Assembly: GCA_032622095.1 (NCBI GenBank) | Contig: CP136065.1 | Coordinates: 247,441,474 to 247,505,473, forward strand | Direction of reading: 5' to 3' | DNA from: Siphonodentalium dalli | Taxonomy: Eukaryota; Mollusca; Scaphopoda; Gadilida; Siphonodentaliidae | DNA length: 64,000 nt | Part shown: piece after piece, positions 34,008 through 45,159 of the stretch | Layout of the letters: each line of letters starts with the position of its first letter | How positions within the stretch are numbered: the first letter of the stretch is position 1 | The notes under the pieces: model-generated | Databases searched by the model: none | Told to the model about the DNA's origin: nothing | The model's input: only the letters and a program-made list of their open reading frames with translations | Program-made: the position numbers and the translations under genes

Positions 34008-34229
34008 TACAGTAAAGCCCTAAATAATCGACTCCTTAACCACAGCAGAATTATGGGTTACTTTTCAGGATTTAGTCGGAAATATGGCTTGTTGCCATTC
34101 ATCGGAAAGCTCTCCCTGAGAGCTTTCCAATGAATGGCAACAAGCCATATTTCCGACTAAATCCTGAACTGAAAAGTTACCCATAATTCTGCTGTGGTTA
34201 AGGAGTCGATTTCTTAGGGCATTACTGTA
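34008..34229. mobile_element. Family D foldback MITE
   Basis: TA + CAGTAAAGCCCTAAATAATC to TTAGGGCATTACTG + TA. Inserted in a donor-bearing repeat (GGTAGG left, CTATAAGAGACACC right). A five-base duplication CTGAA lies in the right arm. Confidence 0.9.
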
Positions 34230-34275
34230 CTATAAGAGACACCCCTGGTCACCCTCACAGGTAAGTATAAGTAAG

Positions 34276-34476
34276 CTCATGATTGCATATTTTTTTATTT
34301 ATTTTGTTTCTTTCCAATTGAATGGTTGGTTCTTTAAATTTCAGAGATTTGATGTCAGATGAATTTTGTCTGCTATTGCTTATTTGGGGTATCAGTTCTC
34401 CATGCTATGGTGATTTCATGGACAGATATTCTGAAGTTGAATCTTAATTATTACTTTATTTGGGAGGGCTGTTAAG
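34276..34476. other. Interval between repeats and element G
   Basis: AT-rich; no feature recognised. Confidence 0.45.
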
Positions 34477-34583
34477 TTCTCTATCAGGGTCCGAGCTGGC
34501 CCGAAATTTACTTTTGCCAAATGAAATTTTGTTTTGCCAAATGATGTTAGAAGTTGCCAAATGCTATCATTTGTCTTTTGTTT

Positions 34584-37035
34584 TCATTCCCCACTATTTC
34601 GACCATCGCTGCTTGAGAGACCTTTTGTTTTGATTCCCCACTATTTCGACCATCGCTGCTTGAGAGACCTTTTGTTTTGATTCCCCACTATTTCGACCAT
34701 CGCTGCTTTGATTCCCCACTATTTCGACCATCGCTGCTTGAGAGACCTTTTGTTTTGATTCCCCACTATTTCGACCATCGCTGCTTGAGAGACCTTTTGT
34801 TTTGATTCCCCACTATTTCGACCATCGCTGCTTTGATTCCCCACTATTTCGACCATCGCTGCTTGAGAGATCTTTTGTTTTGATTCCCCACTATTTCGAC
34901 CATCGCTGCTTGAGAGACCTTTTGTTTTGATTCCCCACTATTTCGACCATCGCTGCTTTGATTCCCCACTATTTCGACCATCGCTGCTTGAGAGACCTTT
35001 TGTTTTGATTCCCCACTATTTCGACCATCGCTGCTTGAGAGACCTTTGTTTTGATTCCCCACTATTTCGACCATCGCTGCTTGAGAGACCTTTTGTTTTG
35101 ATTGCCCACTATTTCGACCATCGCTGCTTGAGAGATCTTTTGTTTTGATTCCCCACTATTTCGACCATCGCTGCTTGAGAGACCTTTTGTTTTGATTCCC
35201 CACTATTTCGACCATCGCTGCTTGAGAGACCTTTTGTTTTGATTCCCCACTATTTCGACCATCGCTGCTTGAGAGACCTTTTGTTTTGATTCCCCACTAT
35301 TTCGACCATCGCTGCTTGAGAGACCTTTTGTTTTGATTCCCCACTATTTCGACCATCGCTGCTTGAGAGACCTTTTGTTTTGATTCCCCACTATTTCGAC
35401 CATCGCTGCTTGAGAGACCTTTTGTTTTGATTCCCCACTATTTCGACCATCGCTGCTTGAGAGACCTTTTGTTTTGATTCCCCACTATTTCGACCATCGC
35501 TGCTTGAGAGACCTTTTGTTTTGATTCCCCACTATTTCGACCATCGCTGCTTGAGAGACCTTTTGTTTTGATTCCCCACTATTTCGACCATCGCTGCTTT
35601 GATTCCCCACTATTTCGACCATCGCTGCTTGAGAGATCTTTTGTTTTGATTCCCCACTATTTCGACCATCGCTGCTTGAGAGACCTTTTGTTTTGATTCC
35701 CCACTATTTCGACCATCGCTGCTTTGATTCCCCACTATTTCGACCATCGCTGCTTGAGAGACCTTTTGTTTTGATTCCCCACTATTTCGACCATCGCTGC
35801 TTGAGAGACCTTTGTTTTGATTCCCCACTATTTCGACCATCGCTGCTTGAGAGACCTTTTGTTTTGATTGCCCACTATTTCGACCATCGCTGCTTGAGAG
35901 ATCTTTTGTTTTGATTCCCCACTATTTCGACCATCGCTGCTTGAGAGACCTTTTGTTTTGATTCCCCACTATTTCGACCATCGCTGCTTGAGAGACCTTT
36001 TGTTTTGATTCCCCACTATTTCGACCATCGCTGCTTGAGAGACCTTTTGTTTTGATTCCCCACTATTTCGACCATCGCTGCTTGAGAGACCTTTTGTTTT
36101 GATTCCCCACTATTTCGACCATCGCTGCTTGAGAGACCTTTTGTTTTGATTCCCCACTATTTCGACCATCGCTGCTTGAGAGACCTTTTGTTTTGATTCC
36201 CCACTATTTCGACCATCGCTGCTTGAGAGACCTTTTGTTTTGATTCCCCACTATTTCGACCATCGCTGCTTGAGAGACCTTTTGTTTTGATTCCCCACTA
36301 TTTCGACCATCGCTGCTTGAGAGACCTTTTGTTTTGATTCCCCACTATTTCGACCATCGCTGCTTGAGAGACCTTTTGTTTTGATTCCCCACTATTTCGA
36401 CCATCGCTGCTTGAGAGACCTTTTGTTTTGATTCCCCACTATTTCGACCATCGCTGCTTGAGAGACCTTTTGTTTTGATTCCCCACTATTTCGACCATCG
36501 CTGCTTGAGAGACCTTTTGTTTTGATTCCCCACTATTTCGACCATCGCTGCTTGAGAGACCTTTTGTTTTGATTCCCCACTATTTCGACCATCGCTGCTT
36601 GAGAGACCTTTTGTTTTGATTCCCCACTATTTCGACCATCGCTGCTTGAGAGACCTTTTGTTTTGATTCCCCACTATTTCGACCATCGCTGCTTGAGAGA
36701 CCTTTTGTTTTGATTCCCCACTATTTCGACCATCGCTGCTTGAGAGACCTTTTGTTTTGATTCCCCACTATTTCGACCATCGCTGCTTGAGAGACCTTTT
36801 GTTTTGATTCCCCACTATTTCGACCATCGCTGCTTGAGAGACCTTTTGTTTTGATTCCCCACTATTTCGACCATCGCTGCTTGAGAGACCTTTTGTTTTG
36901 ATTCCCCACTATTTCGACCATCGCTGCTTGAGAGACCTTTTGTTTTGATTCCCCACTATTTCGACCATCGCTGCTTGAGAGACCTTTTGTTTTGATTCCC
37001 CACTATTTCGACCATCGCTGCTTGAGAGACCTTTG
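34584..37035. repeat. 47-bp satellite, about 52 units, inside element G
   Basis: Unit TTTTGTTTTGATTCCCCACT + ATTTCGACCATCGCTGCTTG + AGAGACC. Some units are short (31 bases), fusing GCTGC directly to TTTGATTCC. The pattern of short units and single changes (AGAGATC, ATTGCCC) over 34802-35567 repeats from 35568, a 766-bp higher-order duplication. Confidence 0.96.
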
Positions 37036-37087
37036 ATATTCATAGATAAGCAGGTAATTATTAAAAATGCTCGCCTCTATACGTGGG

Positions 37088-37487
37088 TTAACCCTTTACC
37101 CAACAAACCGGCCAAAACCGGCCAAATAAAGCTTCAACAGCCTAAAATATCTTCGGTCTGTCTCAATAGAACCATACAAATATGGATATCATTGGAACCG
37201 GCTCCTTGACCACATTGTGATGGTTACAGTTATGCCCTGTGCCAATGCATTCTCTTATATATGCGAGTCGACCATAGGTCGCCTCGCATATATAAGAGAA
37301 TGCATTGGCCTAAAAAAAATCTTTTTTTAACACTTTTTACCATTTTTTCTTACATTCTTTAACAATTTTATAATTTTTAATGTGTTAAGCCAATGCATTC
37401 TCTTATATATGCGAGGCGACCTATGGTCGACTCGCATATATAAGAGAATGCATTGGCACAGGGCCCTTCTGTTGGGTAAAGGGTTAA
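37088..37487 (-). mobile_element. Family A MITE, copy 4, inside element G
   Basis: TTAACCCTTTACCCAACAAA to TGTTGGGTAAAGGGTTAA; hairpins at about 37239-37308 and 37389-37458 are intact. It lies 52 bases right of the satellite end. Confidence 0.9.
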
Positions 37488-37855
37488 TTATCACAGAACA
37501 ATAAACCAACAACGTAACAATGAAGCTGTAGAAGGGTTTCTTCATCAGAAAGGCACATCGAAACAAAGAGGATTAGCTATGTAAACACCACCACCAGACA
37601 TGCTAGCAATCCCTCCACCTGTCGATACTAAAGACATCAGATTAATTGAATCTTGATAGCGCGGTGTTAACTTTTCATAACCTTATAAATCACAACTAAT
37701 ACCATTAATGAAAGTGTTGTATTGATTGACAAATATTATTAAACTTTCTTGACGAATCAAAAGTGACTTGCCAAATGAATATATTTTTTGCCAAATGTGA
37801 ATTATTTTTGCCATTGGGAAATTTGGCAAGTGGCAGCGCAAACCCTGTTCTCTGC

Positions 37856-38576
37856 ATGTGCTTTGAAATTTCTATGGAATAACTGGATGATATTCATCAT
37901 AGCATTTTAATGTGGGGGAGGGGTCTCTCTATTAGACAGGTTGGGGGCTCTTTTCTAGGTTGGGGGCATTTTTGTAAGATGTGTGTCCTCCTTCAAAGGT
38001 CTATCTAGTTCTCTACCACAATTATAGTTTTAAAATATGCAGCAACAGAAATTTAAGCAAGAACTGCTAACCTGAACATTAACATGATGTAATGAATTGT
38101 ACCTGTCACATAAAAGTCATTGAGTTAGGTGTACCGTGTCAACAGCTAAATTAGGTCATTGTTTCATAAAATTTATAGCTGATTTATATAGCATTATATA
38201 GTGATGTTGAAAGACAGCATTAGTATTTATGTTGACAATGTTTTCAAAGCCAGGAGTAACCAAAGTGTTTCCTCTGTAGTTCTGTTCAAATATCCGTGAT
38301 TATTTGTTCTGAAAACTGTTCTGAATATATACTCATGAAGGTAATATTATAACTTTATTTAGCTTTTGTTTATTGACAACATCCTGTTTTTTCTCCTGCA
38401 CGGTCTTGAAAGATAAAGAGAGGTAACAAAATCATGTGTGGGTGTTACCTGATAATATTTACACTCCCTGAGTGCAGGACGTTGGTTGGTCAAAATTACG
38501 CTGACCCCTACTTGCTTTCATTTTTGTGTAAATGCAACTTGCAACGAGTTACAAGAATAATGTTGGAAGTGGGTGC
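37856..38576. other. Interval without recognised genes
   Basis: Contains GGGGGAGGGG and GTTGGGGGC words near 37915-37965 but no recognised element or gene. Confidence 0.45.
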
Positions 38577-38976
38577 TTAACCCTTTACCCAACAAACCGG
38601 CCAAAACCGGCCAAATAAAGCTTCAACAGACTAAAATATCTTCGGTCTGTCTCAATAGAACCATACAAATATGGATATCATTGGAACCGGCTCCTTGACC
38701 ACATTGTGATAGTTACAGTTATACCCTGTGCCAATGCATTCTCTTATATATGCGAGTCGACCATAGGTCGCCTCGCATATATAAGAGAATGCATTGGCCT
38801 AAAAAAAATCTTTTTTCAACACTTTTTACCATTTTTTCTTACATTCTTTAACAATTTTATAATTTTTAATGTGTTAAGCCAATGCATTCTCTTATATATG
38901 CGAGGCGACCTATGGTCGACACGCATATATAAGAGAATGCATTGGCACAGGGCCCTTCTGTTGGGTAAAGGGTTAA
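38577..38976 (-). mobile_element. Family A MITE, copy 5
   Basis: Same orientation and nearly the same sequence as copy 4; both hairpins present (second has GTCGACACGC for GTCGACTCGC). Confidence 0.9.
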
Positions 38977-39600
38977 TGCTCTTTAAATCTGCCAGTTGAC
39001 TCAGTTGAGAGTAAATATAAGTAATGGATGTTGATTTCGTGTTTCACACAAAATGTCAGACCAACTTGCATCCATACTCTCTGGAACCCAATCAAATCAA
39101 CATTCATTTCTTAAATGGTAACGACAAACATTTTATACCCCCTGTAACAAAGTTATTGGTACATACTGGAATCAGCTTGTCTGTCCGTCAATCTGTTTGT
39201 CTGTCCATCCGTGGATTCAACTTTGTCCAAGCTTGTATATACATGTATTCCTTTATTTTTCAGTCAATGTTTTTGAAACTTGGCATAGATGTTTACTACC
39301 AAGAGAACCTGTGCACCTGTGGTTATGAGGTCCGTCCGACTCTTTTAGTGGAGTTATTTCCCTTTTCAACTTAGAAATTTATTTGCAACCCTGTAATTTT
39401 GTCCGAGCTTGTATTACGCATTTATAGGTCAATGTTTTTCAAACTTAGCACAATTATTAACTTACATCAGAACCTATGTACCGGTGATTATGAGATCCAT
39501 CCTACCATTTTTACTATAATTATCTCCCTTTTCACAATGTACGTAATTTTGTCATTTTGTGCAAGCTTGCATTTATGAAAATATTTATTCTTGTATGATT
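38977..39600 (+). repeat. Degenerate tandem repeat, about 195 bp
   Basis: AATTTTGTCC(A/G)AGCTTGTAT, CAATGTTTTT(G/C)AAACTT, AGAACCT(G/A)TG and ATCTCCCTTTTCA-like words recur at about 39225 and 39396; preceded by CTGTCCGTCAATCTGTTTGT. Related wording occurs at 54720. The 116-codon frame at 39024-39374 is a by-product. Confidence 0.6.
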
Positions 39601-39689
39601 AGAATAGATAGCATCATACCAGCTAAATATCGTGTTTCGATTGTAACCAATAAGCAACAGCTGAGGAGATTTGTCTGTATGTTCAGGGA

Positions 39690-39790
39690 CCAGCCTTGGG
39701 AGACATCTTCTTTCTTCTCCCTATAATGTACCACTTCTCCTTATTTTTGTCCTAGTGAGAAGTGACTTCTCTCTCTCGTATACCTCTATG
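39690..39790 (-). repeat. Dispersed repeat M, copy 1
   Basis: On the reverse strand GTATACGAGAGAGAGAAGTC, ACTTCTC, GGACAAAAATA and ATAGGGAGAAGA, matching 56435-56520. Function unknown. Confidence 0.55.
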
Positions 39791-39999
39791 TATATTTCCA
39801 AACAGTTTATGTGTTTTTACTGATTATAATGGTATTATTAATGGTACTATTATAACTGGGCTCTTGTATTGCATAATACTTATTGGATCACAGAAATGTG
39901 TAAATCAAACTAAAGCATTTATGACTTAATTCTACCTGATAACATTTCTCCTTCTTATTTGAATTCTCTAGGCCCAGGGATGTGGCAACATGAGGAGTG

Positions 40000-40850
40000 T
40001 TGGGTTTGGTGAAAAATTTCAACAGTTGGAAATTTCATACCTGACACAACATTAGATGGAAATTTCACATAAAAAATAGTTGTAGTTTGATTTTTTAAGA
40101 TTTTATTAGGGGTGAATTTTTTGTTTTTAGATCAACATTTGCATATTTACCTACTTTTGGTAAAAAATTTGGACTGAAACGACCATCAGTTGGAAAATTT
40201 TCAACCAAGGGAAAGCTTGTATCCTGGTCGCTCCCTTGGGGCCAGTCAAAAACTGCTGGTTAATTTATGAAAACAATGTGGGCTGAAATGGTCATCAGTT
40301 GGAAATTTTCCAACCTAAGTGGAGGGTGTCAGGTTTGAAATTTCCAACACAAGGAAAGCTTGAGGCCAGTCTAGATGCTAGGATTTTGTTGTTCAGATTT
40401 CAATTTTTTTCACACCAGGCCAAACTATGGTCAGCCCATGTATCCTGGTCCATCCCCATGGCCAATAAAAAACTGCTAATTAGTTTAAGAAAACACAAGT
40501 TTACTACATTTGTCTAAATTGTGAAAATAGAATTGTCATCAGTTGGAAAATTTCCAACATAATGGGGGTACGATGTTTGAAATTTCCAACACTATAGGAA
40601 CGCTTGAGGTCAGTCCAGATGCTAGGATTTTGGTATTTTCTTGTTCAGATTTCCAAATTTTTTTTACACCGTGCCGAACCATGGTCGCCTTGGTCTCTCA
40701 CCCATGGCCCTGTCAATATGTCTGGAGCTAGACCACTAGATGTTAGGATTTATGCAATTATCAGGTTCAGCTCTGTAAATTTTCTTATACCGGGTATATT
40801 GAACTATGGTTCTGTTTTTCCATCTGACTATAGTGACTGCAAGAGCCATT
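40000..40850 (+). repeat. Degenerate tandem repeat, about 245 bp x 3
   Basis: CATCAGTTGGAAAATTT, TTGAAATTTCCAACAC, GAGG(C/T)CAGTC(T/C)AGATGCTAGG and ACCATGGTC/ACTATGGTC words recur. Frames of 60-80 codons within are shadows. Confidence 0.65.
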
Positions 40851-41344
40851 AAGAATAGGCTATCAGGGGTAGTTGGTGTGCAAAGGGAGGCCGGGTGAAT
40901 GGAATTCATCAAACTTGTGTTGGTCTGATTCAAGGTGGGGGGGGGGTGCAATTGGAATTTGCAAGGTGTGGACATCCCCACCCCAATGGAAACCCTCCAG
41001 CCACATCCCTGTCCAGGTTAGTCCCTTTGTCCGTTAGTATATATAATCTTTTTTTATGTGAAGCACACTCACAAAGAAGCTTTATGCATTAGTTGTGCAT
41101 ACATTAGGATCTTTCTTATGCGCCTCGTACACAAATTTCCATGCTAAATTTAACATTTAAATAGGCACTACCCTGGGGGGTAATTTTTACCCTTAATCAG
41201 ACATTTAATTTACACATCTCTGCATTTTTAACCCAGAAATATAAAAGGATCCCTTCATCTTGAAAACCTATAACTGTCAAAATTTAGATACTTGTTAAAT
41301 TTCATATCAATTGTATATGCATAAAGATGGATAGGGCGGCCTGA
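40851..41344. other. Interval without recognised genes
   Basis: A G run (40938-40946) and AT-rich DNA; nothing recognised. Confidence 0.45.
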
Positions 41345-41352
41345 CTTGGTCG

Positions 41353-41605
41353 CAAGCCTTGAAATAGTGTGTCTGTCATTTGCAGAATGAGGTCCCCAGA
41401 GGGTGAATTTAGTGATGCTACCCCGCATAATGGGCTAGCATCACCAAATTCACCCTCTGGGGACCTCATTCTGCTTACACCTCAGCAGAATGAGGTTCCC
41501 AGAGGGTGAATTTGGTGATGCTAGCCCGCTATGTGGGTAGCATCACTAAATTCACCCTCTGGGGACCTCATTCTGCAAATGACAGACACACTATTTCAAG
41601 GCTTG
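41353..41605. mobile_element. Family E2 MITE with perfect 8-bp duplication
   Basis: CAAGCCTTGAAATAGTGTGT ... ACACTATTTCAAGGCTTG, flanked by CTTGGTCG on both sides (41345-41352, 41606-41613). Two palindromes, the second with GCCCGCTATGTGGGTAGC at its centre. Confidence 0.92.
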
Positions 41606-41613
41606 CTTGGTCG

Positions 41614-42100
41614 ATTATAAATAGGGAGGAGGCATGATTCTTACTCGGCTTGTTTGGTGAGATTTCATTGTTTCTTTAGATCCATGCATTCACATTTTTT
41701 AAAGGTCCTTCCTCTCTGTTAAATGTCCTCCAAGAGGGGACGGATTTGTAGATGGAATAATTGTGAAGTTTTTGTAAGTATTCAAATTCCTTCGTGACCA
41801 CTTGAATTGTATATGTACACTATAGATAGAAAAATATAATTCTGACTGGGGTGGGTTTGTGAGTTAGGTTTTGAATTGTATAATACACACTATAGATAAA
41901 AGTATTATCCTGACTGGGGTGGGCAGGTGAGTTTGGTTTTATTTTATAGTTTTTTCACTAACTGGAATGACCTCTTTCAGGGGGGGGGGTGGGACAAGTT
42001 TAAAGCTTTAGTGGGTATTTAAGTCATGTGTCCTGCAGACTATAGATAGTGACATAGATCAGGGCTTTTGCGCAAGGGAAGTTGAAGTTTGAAGTTGAAG
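41614..42100 (+). other. Interval with diverged duplication
   Basis: ACACTATAGATAGAAAAATA and ACACTATAGATAAAAGTATT each precede CTGACTGGGGTGGG, about 75 bases apart; TTTTTGTAAGTA words at 41770 and 42292 look donor-like. No gene. Confidence 0.45.
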
Positions 42101-42188
42101 GCGATAAGCCATATTTCCGACTAAGTCCTGAAAAATTACCCATAATTCTGCTGTGGTTAAGGAGTCGATTATTTAGGGGATTACTGTA
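42101..42188. mobile_element. Family D MITE, right half only
   Basis: GATAAGCCATATTTCCGACT to GGGGATTACTG + TA; left arm lost. Confidence 0.82.
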
Positions 42189-42408
42189 TCTGTAAACTGT
42201 AAATAGAGAAACCGTTCATAATTCTTTTTGGGGTGGACTTAAATTGTGAGCTAGTTTATAAATAACCTCATCATCAAGGAGGACGTGGAGTTTTTGTAAG
42301 TACTAAAATCCTTGTTGCGAAACTATTGTTGACAATTCACCTAAAGAGCTTAACCCAAGCGAAATAAGTTACACTATATTTTAATAAAAAAAGTATTGAT
42401 ACACCAAA

Positions 42409-42576
42409 TACAGTAATGCTCTAATTAATTGACTCCTTAAACACAGCAGAATTATGGGTAACTTTTCAGGATTTAGTCGGAAATATGGCTTGTTGCCATT
42501 CATCGGAAAGCTCTCCTGAAAAGTTACCCATAATTCTGCTGTGTTTAAGGAGTCGATTAATTAGAGCATTACTGTA
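42409..42576. mobile_element. Family D foldback MITE, centre deleted
   Basis: TA + CAGTAATGCTCTAATTAATT to GATTAATTAGAGCATTACTG + TA; after GGAAAGCTCTC it goes straight to CTGAAAAGTTACCC, so part of the right arm is missing. The private change TTAAACACAGC appears on both arms. Confidence 0.88.
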
Positions 42577-42888
42577 GCTAATTAACTAAGTTACCATACT
42601 TAACAAGCAACCTATGACAAGTTAAACTGACCTATGCTTTACTAAGGCAGTTAGGCTTCCCATGCTAAACTATGATATTGTTAACTGTAGATAGAGAAGC
42701 AGGTGATGATTTGGGGTAGGGAAAAAGTTTATTGTTTTGTAAATATTTAACAAATTATTCAGGGTTCCAGACCTCCAGTTACAACAACAACAACATAAAA
42801 ATCTTATTTAACATCACTATTGGCTGTGCTATATTGAATTAAATGTTGAATGTTAAAATTTCTGTTGATTCAGATCAAGGTAGGAACA
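42577..42888. other. Interval without recognised genes
   Basis: Only an (ACA)n-like patch near 42781-42796 is seen. Confidence 0.45.
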
Positions 42889-43151
42889 TTAAACCTTTCA
42901 TGACGGGAGCTGCGCTGATGCAGCATTAAAGATCCTGTGCCAATGAATTCTCTTATATATGTGAGTCTCCCGTATGGAGCCTCATATATATAAGAGAATA
43001 TTTTTGCTTACAAAGTGAAGGTAAATATTGTTAGGCCAATGCATTATCTTATATATACGACGCTCCCTATGGGAGACCCTCATATATAAGAGAATGCAAT
43101 GGCATAGGGTTTTCGCAAAATTTCAGGAAGATCCAGTTTTGAAAGGGTTAA
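42889..43151. mobile_element. Family B MITE, complete
   Basis: TTAAACCTTTCATGACGGGA to TTTTGAAAGGGTTAA. Two hairpins, both with several mismatches (ATATTTTTGCTTAC, ATATACGACGC). Confidence 0.78.
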
Positions 43152-43154
43152 TAG

Positions 43155-43228
43155 TAAGTTTGAACCAGTAAGATATTTCTTAAGGTTACTATTAGTAACC
43201 TTAAAAAATATCTTACTGGTTCAAATTT
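43155..43228. repeat. Perfect-arm hairpin, about 33-bp arms
   Basis: TTTGAACCAGTAAGATATTT and TTAAGGTTACTA at left; TAGTAACCTTAA and AAATATCTTACTGGTTCAAA at right. Almost perfect palindrome with no flanking duplication recognised. Confidence 0.88.
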
Positions 43229-43479
43229 CATCACGCACCCCCATGCTGTGTTAAATTTAAATCTGAGCCTAAAATAGAGCAGCAAATATTATTTATGAAT
43301 AATTAGAGTGATTACGAACAGGTGACATTACGGTTGTGCATATACTGAGGGAAATCGCATCACCAGAAACGGACTTACTTCAAACATATAATTAGTATAT
43401 TTGTATAATTTATACACATATTCTTCTTCATAATTGGTCACCATATAATTAATACTTGGGTGGTCGATTCTAATTCATG
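43229..43479. other. Interval without recognised genes
   Basis: AT-rich; nothing recognised. Confidence 0.45.
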
Positions 43480-43487
43480 GTCTGATT

Positions 43488-43933
43488 GAAGCCTGAGTTT
43501 AGTGTGCCTGTCATTTTCAGAATGAGGTCCCCAGAGGGTAGATTTAGTGAACCATTCCGCTTAGTGGACTAGCATCACTAAATTCTCCCCCTGGGGACCT
43601 CATTCTGCTTAGGCATCATCTAAGCTTCTCTGGAAAGTTTCTTTATTATCAAATTTCTATAGAAACTTCTTCACATAGATTCTATTTCTATTTTAGTTTA
43701 GTTTTTTTATGTCCCTGATTGGCAGACGACACATTGCATAATCGAGGTTCCATAATATTCACCATTTGGGAACTTCAGTCTGAGTCTAGGTCTCCCATAG
43801 CAGATGAAGCCATGCAGAATGAGGTCCCCAGAGGGTGAATTTGGTGATGATAGTCCGCTATTTGGGATAGCATCACTAAATTCACCCTCTGGGGACCTCA
43901 TTCTGCAAATGACAGGCACTAAACTCAGGCTTT
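43488..43933. mobile_element. Family E1 MITE, near-complete
   Basis: GAAGCCTGAGTTTAGTGTGC to GCACTAAACTCAGGCTTT with flanks GTCTGATT and GTTTGATT (7 of 8). Carries both palindromes and the middle domain (CATAGATTCTATTTC, TTAGTTTAGTTTTTTTATG) in reverse orientation relative to 19.8 kb. Confidence 0.85.
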
Positions 43934-44060
43934 GTTTGATTACAAAAGATATGATAAGTACTGTGTAAATTTTGTGAATCTTGTGACTGAAACATTAAAA
44001 CAACATGTATAGTAATTAAACTGAATATTAAATACTCTTGGTAGGTCATGGTAGTTATCT

Positions 44061-44544
44061 TTAACCCTTTCAGTGCCAGGTCCGATTTTTGTATCAACCC
44101 ATATACCCTGTGCCTATGCATTCTCTTATATATGTGAGTCAACCATAGTTCCGCGCGATCGCCTCGCATATAAGAGAATGCATTGGCCTAACAATTTTTC
44201 ATCATTTGTTATTATTTTTTACAATTTTTTACAATTTTAATAATTTTTTCTTATATTATTTAACAGACTTATTTTGTAGCTTTAGTGCCAGGGAATCTAA
44301 CGTTTTTCATGGGCATCAAAATTATTACTATGAATACTTGGTGATAGTTTTGAGTTATAACATGCCCCTAAGGTTTTATCCAGTTTGTTATTAAATTTGC
44401 TATAGCATGCTTAAGCATACCCAAAAAAAATTCAACCCAAAAAGATCTAAAAAAAGAAGAGGATTTTTTTTATTTTTTTAGGGCCGATTTTACAGACTGT
44501 AAATTAGGGCCGATGAGATCGGCCCCTGGCACTGAAAGGGTTAA
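44061..44544 (+). mobile_element. Family C MITE, long copy
   Basis: TTAACCCTTTCAGTGCCAGG to CCTGGCACTGAAAGGGTTAA, perfect ends. One hairpin (about 44110-44190, with an inserted TTCCGCGCGATC), then an A/T-rich region and GGGCCGATGAGATCGGCCCC near the right end. About 230 bases longer than the copy at 436. Confidence 0.82.
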
Positions 44545-44816
44545 TGTGCACACCTTGTTGGACATGGGTCATAACTTAACATTGGCCCTTATTTTACAGT
44601 GTGTATGCCATAGTGTAATTTCTGAACGTGACACACTATGAGAGGAGCTGTAGTGTACTCTTATCCTTTACAATTTTCAGATGAGTCGAAGATTCTTTTG
44701 CTCCCAAAATAATTTTCTGATCGTGGCACCGATGATCGATTCGTTATGCTCACGGTACTGGGAATGCAGATGATGATAGAAAGTCACACCAAACCCCTTT
44801 CAGCTCTTGATTGTCT

Positions 44817-45057
44817 TTGACCATTTCATGATGTTCTGGTGCAGCATTAAAGATCCTGTGCCAGTGTATTCTCTTATAAACACAAGTCTCCCAAAGGGAG
44901 CCTCGCATATATAAGAGAAGGCCAAGGTAAATATTGTTAGGCCAATGTATTCTCTTATATATGTGAGGCTCCCTATGGGAGACTCACGTATATAAGAGAA
45001 TGCCATGGCACAGGGTTTTCGCAAAATGTCTGAAAGCTCCCATCATAGAAGGATTAA
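44817..45057. mobile_element. Family B MITE, mutated
   Basis: TTGACCATTTCATGATG to ATCATAGAAGGATTAA. First hairpin broken (CTTATAAACACAAGTC, AGAGAAGGCCAAGG), second intact (44938-45008). Confidence 0.72.
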
Positions 45058-45159
45058 CCCACTAACCAACTAGTCCAGTTTATTATGAGAAAAGTTCCAA
45101 AGCCAGAACAAATTGCAACACGTTTTTTTTTTTGGAAAGAGGACACCATGAGCAATCAC

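Larger units (their letters stand above)
32097..34275 (+). repeat. Degenerate tandem repeat with donor-bearing units
   Basis: Units of about 200 bases (clear period 195-200 between 32800 and 33260) share GACAGCTGATC, GGCTCTGTGAGGGCT, TTCCATGGAATAA, GACATTCAGTAT and a segment ending CCTCCCCGGTAAGT. Older units surround them. Four unit ends keep a usable donor (32334, 32958, 33158, 34260). A D-element right half (33451-33558) and a complete D copy (34008-34229) have inserted. Purpose unknown. Confidence 0.75.
34485..37847 (+). mobile_element. hAT-like MITE G, inflated copy
   Basis: Left end CAGGGTCCGAGCTGGCCC (flank TTCTCTAT, 34477-34484), right end GGCAGCGCAAACCCTG (flank TTCTCTGC, 37848-37855; 6 of 8 match). 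Outside the inserts the body matches the reverse complement of 23777-24286 in order: TTTGCCAAATG words, ATAAACCAACAAC, CTTCATCAGAA, TATGTAAACACCACCACCA, AAAAGTGACTTGCCAAA. A 2.45-kb satellite and a family A MITE lie inside. Confidence 0.85.

Noticed and set aside
34844-35914. Pairs of identical 73-76-codon frames on both strands
   Set aside because: They lie entirely in the 47-bp satellite; the pairing reflects its 766-bp duplication.
39024-39374. 116-codon frame as a gene
   Set aside because: It runs through a degenerate tandem repeat with 'gtccgtc' wording; no domain recognised and no splice context.
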